Source: Clostridium sp. 26_21 | Lineage (GTDB): Bacteria > Bacillota > Clostridia > TANB77 > CAG-508 | Direction of reading: 5' to 3' | DNA length: 64,000 nucleotides | Assembly (NCBI GenBank): GCA_001915995.1 | Contig: MNRO01000008.1 | Location: 45,142 to 109,141 of the forward strand | Part shown: positions 60,808 through 64,000 of the stretch, piece by piece | Position numbering within the stretch: position 1 is the stretch's first letter | Layout: each line of letters begins with the position of its first letter | The notes under the pieces: model-generated | Seen by the model: only the letters and a program-made list of their open reading frames with translations | What the model was told of the DNA's origin: nothing | Databases searched by the model: none | Translations under genes and position numbers: made by a program

Positions 60808-63417
60808 ATGAAAAAAATGAAAGAAAATAAGGGAATAACATTAATAGCACTAGCAGTAACAGTTGTTGTATTGTTAATATTGGTAGGAGTAACAATATCT
60901 CAAGTTACTGGAAATGGTATATTTAATAAATCTTCTGCTGCTAAAGATAATACGAATAAAGTTGAAGAAAAATCGATACTTAATACTTCAGTAGTTGCAG
61001 CTATAGGAAAAAGTAATAGAGCAAAGGTTGAAGAAGTATATCTAAGAAATAATATTGAAAAAAATATAGGACAAGAAGGAGAAAAGTATACATTAAATAC
61101 TGTTCAAGATGGAAATGATTCGAAACACTATGAAGTTAAATTTCTACCAACTCAAAATGAATATGTAATATTAGAGAATGGAACAGTTTTAAGTAAAGAT
61201 GAATATAATGGACAAATATCAACAGATTCCAATGATTTATTAATAATAGAAGTTGGAGAGTCAAAAGAAATAAGTGTAGAAACAGATTCAAATGATCCTG
61301 TAACCTGGAGATCTTCAAATGAAAATGTTGCATATGTTAGAAATGAAGATGTAACAAATACAAAGGTAGCAACAATATATGGAAAATCAAATGGTGAAAA
61401 TATAGAAATAACGGCAACATTAACAAATGGAAAAAAAGTTACAAGAAAAGTAAAAGTTCAAACAAATCCTAAAAGTGTAACAATAACAAATAAGGATAAT
61501 TTATTGATAGACTTAGGTTTAGAAAATAAAACATTGCAATTACAAGCAAAAATTGAACCATCAACAGCAAATGTAAATACAAATTTAACTTGGACAAGTA
61601 ATGATCCAGGAAAGGCCACAGTAGATAGAAATGGAAAAGTAACAGGAAAGGCAAATGGAAATGTTACAATAACTGTTGTAACAGGAAATGGCAAGAAAGA
61701 TACTTGTCAAGTTTTAGTAAGAACAAGTCCAATATCAATAGCTTTAGAACCTAATAATGTAACATTAGACTTAAATGGAACTAAAACTAAAAAACTAACA
61801 GTAAAATATAATCCAGACACAGCTGATACTAATAGAAGTGTAACATGGTCAAGTAATAATTCGAATATTGTATCAGTTGATAGAGATGGAAATATAACAG
61901 CTAAAGCACTTGGGACTGCAACAATTACAGCAAAAACACCAAATCAAAAGACAGCTACATGTACTGTAAATGTAAAAATAAGTCCAACATCAATATCAAT
62001 CAATCCTAATGGATTGGCATTAGATTTGAGTGGAACATCTACTGGAAACTTAGGGGTAAAATATAATCCAGAAACTTCAAATTTAAAGACAGGTATAACA
62101 TGGACAAGTAGTAAGACTGAAATTGCAACTATAGATGGTTCAGGTAAAGTAATAGGAAAATCAAATGGAACAACAACAATAACAGCAAAAACAGAAAATG
62201 GAAAAACAGCTACATGTAATGTAACAGTATATACAAGTCCAACATCAATATATGTAAATCCAAATAACTTAACATTAGATATGAGTGGAACGAAAACTAG
62301 AAAATTAACTGTAAGTTATAATCCAACAAGCTCAGATTCTAAAAAACAAATAACTTGGTCAAGTAGTAATAATAATATTGCAACAGTTGATGCATCTGGA
62401 AATGTAACAGGAAGGTCAAATGGTAATGTTACAATAACAGCAAAAACAGAAAATGGAAAAATAGCTACATGTAATGTAAAAGTACAAACAAGTTTGAATT
62501 CAATATCATTAAATAAAACAAGTACAGTATTAGATATAAATACGAAGAAAACAGAAAGACTAACTGTAAATTATAATCCATCAACAGCAAATGTAAATAC
62601 AGGAATTTCATGGAGTAGTAGTAATCCATCTGCTGTAACAGTGGATGGAAGTGGAAATATAACAGCAGTTGCAACAACTGGATCTGCTATAATAACAGCT
62701 AGAGCTCAAAATGGTAGTACAGCAACATGTACAGTAACATTAAAAACATTAGTAACAACTATTTCTTTAAGTTCAAGTGTTACAGTAGAAACAGGAGCAA
62801 CTACAACAATATCTGCTAGAGCGGCTGAAGATAATCCTACTGAAAATTTAACATGGATAAGTACAAATCCTAATATAGTTTCTGTAAGTCCAGATGGTAC
62901 TTGGTCAAAATCATTTTGGGACATCTTCTTGGGATTTAAAAATAAGAAAAATGCTTGGTTTGCTACATTAACTGGTAAGGCACAAGGAACAGCACAGATT
63001 ATTGTTAAAGGAGAAGATGGAAGAATATTAGGAACATGTAATGTAACAGTAATTAAAATAGTAAGAGTAAATCTTGATGAACATCATCGTAATGGAGAAG
63101 GATGGTTTTCAGATTGGAGTGGAACAATTGATGCAGGAGCAAAAAGAGTAGAAATAGAAACATCAAGTAGATTAGTTGATGCTTGGAGAGATAGAAGAAT
63201 AACATTTACTTATTCAGGAAATGGTTCACATACATGGCAAGATTATTTAGATGGAAGTTTTGGAAATGATCCTTCTGAAAGTAGTAGTGAAACAGTTACA
63301 CTTAATGGTGGTACTAGATGGAATATAAGTATATATATGAGTACAGGACTTGGGAATGGTTTTACAAGTGCTGGTACATCAGCATATGTAAGTGGAAGTC
63401 TAAAGTTTTATTATTAA
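60808..63417 (+). CDS. Pilin-signal Big2-repeat surface protein 3
   Basis: 869 residues from ATG 60808 with AAAGGAGA before it; ATG 60784 has no ribosome site. Same plan as protein 2: pilin-like start (NKGITLIALAVTVVVLLILV), helix, then seven Ig-like units, of which the last carries a Trp-rich insertion (WSKSFWDIFLGFKNKKNAW). The C-terminal domain has VNLDEHHRNGEGWFSDWSGT, an AGAKRVEIE strand and SGSLKFYY, similar to protein 2. It starts 27 bp after protein 2 and shares long DNA-level identity with it, so a recent duplication is likely. Confidence 0.87.
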   Translation: MKKMKENKGITLIALAVTVVVLLILVGVTISQVTGNGIFNKSSAAKDNTNKVEEKSILNTSVVAAIGKSNRAKVEEVYLRNNIEKNIGQEGEKYTLNTVQDGNDSKHYEVKFLPTQNEYVILENGTVLSKDEYNGQISTDSNDLLIIEVGESKEISVETDSNDPVTWRSSNENVAYVRNEDVTNTKVATIYGKSNGENIEITATLTNGKKVTRKVKVQTNPKSVTITNKDNLLIDLGLENKTLQLQAKIEPSTANVNTNLTWTSNDPGKATVDRNGKVTGKANGNVTITVVTGNGKKDTCQVLVRTSPISIALEPNNVTLDLNGTKTKKLTVKYNPDTADTNRSVTWSSNNSNIVSVDRDGNITAKALGTATITAKTPNQKTATCTVNVKISPTSISINPNGLALDLSGTSTGNLGVKYNPETSNLKTGITWTSSKTEIATIDGSGKVIGKSNGTTTITAKTENGKTATCNVTVYTSPTSIYVNPNNLTLDMSGTKTRKLTVSYNPTSSDSKKQITWSSSNNNIATVDASGNVTGRSNGNVTITAKTENGKIATCNVKVQTSLNSISLNKTSTVLDINTKKTERLTVNYNPSTANVNTGISWSSSNPSAVTVDGSGNITAVATTGSAIITARAQNGSTATCTVTLKTLVTTISLSSSVTVETGATTTISARAAEDNPTENLTWISTNPNIVSVSPDGTWSKSFWDIFLGFKNKKNAWFATLTGKAQGTAQIIVKGEDGRILGTCNVTVIKIVRVNLDEHHRNGEGWFSDWSGTIDAGAKRVEIETSSRLVDAWRDRRITFTYSGNGSHTWQDYLDGSFGNDPSESSSETVTLNGGTRWNISIYMSTGLGNGFTSAGTSAYVSGSLKFYY

Positions 63418-63427
63418 TAAAAAGTAG

Positions 63428-63456
63428 TTGAATAAAAAAATATGATTTGATATAAT
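63428..63456 (+). promoter_or_regulatory. Promoter of pilin-signal protein 4
   Basis: TTGAAT (63428-63433), a 17-bp spacer and TATAAT (63451-63456). Confidence 0.75.
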
Positions 63457-63493
63457 CAAAAAGAACATAAGAAAAATAAGGAGGAGTTAAAAA

Positions 63494-64000
63494 ATGTCAA
63501 AAAACAAAGGAATTTCACTGATAGCTTTAGTTGTAACAATAATTGTTTTAATGATTTTAGCTGGGATTTCAATTCAAATGTTGAGAGGAGATACTGGAAT
63601 AATAAATCAAACACATAATGCTAATAAGACAAAAAATGCAAGTGAAGAAAAAGAAGCAGTAGAATGGGCTGCAGCACAAGCAACAGGAGATGAAGAAAAT
63701 AAAACAGGAATACTAATAAGTGGAGAAGGAAAAACATTAATTGACAAATATTTGAAACAATATATTGGAAATGAAACAAATTCTTTAGATCAATTTGAGT
63801 ATACAATATATGAGCCAGGAGAAAATGTAGAAGGAGAAAATGTTAAATTAACGAAAGATGAATTTGTTGTTAAATTTAAAGAAACAGAAAATATTTATGT
63901 AATAGATCAAAATGGAGTTGTACACAAAGACCCAACAAGTGGAAACAACAATAATAAAAATAATGGAAATGGAAATCAAAATGGAAACCAAGGTAGTGAG
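63494..64000 (+). CDS. Pilin-signal surface protein 4, 3' end beyond window
   Basis: 169 codons are visible and the frame stays open to the last base. ATG 63494 follows AGGAGG. The start MSKNKGISLIALVVTIIVLM is pilin-like, again without Glu5. The next part (ASEEKEAVEWAAAQATGDEE ... FVVKFKETENIYVIDQNGVV) resembles the region that precedes the repeats in proteins 1-3. Then an Asn/Gly-rich linker (GNNNNKNNGNGNQNGNQG) begins. It is probably the next member of the family, with an unseen C-terminal part. Confidence 0.8.
   Translation, partial: MSKNKGISLIALVVTIIVLMILAGISIQMLRGDTGIINQTHNANKTKNASEEKEAVEWAAAQATGDEENKTGILISGEGKTLIDKYLKQYIGNETNSLDQFEYTIYEPGENVEGENVKLTKDEFVVKFKETENIYVIDQNGVVHKDPTSGNNNNKNNGNGNQNGNQGSE

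Overview
The window is a 64 kb piece of a very AT-rich, spore-forming low-GC Firmicute, most likely an uncultured gut-type Clostridia. The reasons are the dominance of A- and T-ending codons (ATA for Ile, AGA for Arg), sporulation genes (spoVS, ymdB, spoIIP, a SPOCS/LysM protein, yunB), a clostridial set of housekeeping genes, and Gram-positive surface proteins with LPxTG-type anchors. I cannot place it to genus from sequence alone. I see no CRISPR array, insertion sequence, rRNA operon or prophage.

Layout. 1-7.5 kb: the 3' end of metK, an LPFTG surface protein, recD2, recN and a DUF4116-repeat protein. 7.5-10.4 kb: rpsO and pnp with a long structured spacer. 10.5-12.4 kb (minus): asd-dapA of the lysine/diaminopimelate branch. 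12.4-22.1 kb: ymdB, spoVS, an orphan solute-binding protein, recA, recJ, rel and a metallo-beta-lactamase-fold hydrolase. Two near-identical ~155-nt elements lie behind the solute-binding gene and recJ. 22.1-26.6 kb: spoIIP, SPOCS/LysM, yunB and an HNH-ParB-like fusion. 26.7-29.7 kb: tRNA-Glu and a calcium-type P-type ATPase. 30-33.2 kb: an RluD-type pseudouridine synthase (minus), DUF5662-trmB and an Alg14/Alg13-like pair. 33.3-39.9 kb: ftsE-ftsX, two coiled-coil M23 proteins, ctpA, pgsA and greA. 40-43.1 kb: lexA, a GH18/SH3 hydrolase and long hpf. 43.2-50 kb (minus): rqcH, an M23 endopeptidase, tRNA-Trp, a vWA/LPKTG protein, a Cys-rich miniprotein and a U32 peptidase. 50.2-64 kb: a surface region with a dockerin-bearing glucosaminidase, a cadherin-like-domain membrane protein, three large pilin-signal/Big2 repeat proteins and the start of a fourth, interrupted by rpmE, a small membrane protein, a VanW-domain protein and a D,D-carboxypeptidase.

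How the genes fit together. DNA repair is over-represented (recD2, recN, recA, recJ, lexA). recN, recA and lexA carry similar GAAY-N4-RTTT boxes just after their -10 elements, which suggests one LexA regulon. FtsEX with two M23 proteins and CtpA forms a wall-remodelling block. The 50-64 kb region looks like a cell-surface adhesion and wall-hydrolysis island.

Most notable observation. The two ~155-nt intergenic elements at 15776-15930 and 18945-19101 are 94% identical over a 142-nt core. Of nine core differences, five fall at positions of predicted pairs, and together with one tail base they make three compensatory double changes. This is direct evidence for a conserved structured RNA. I could not assign it to a known family by eye. 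Small genes missed by a length-limited search were found at 23329-23454 (minus), 47383-47502 (minus) and 56157-56327 (minus).
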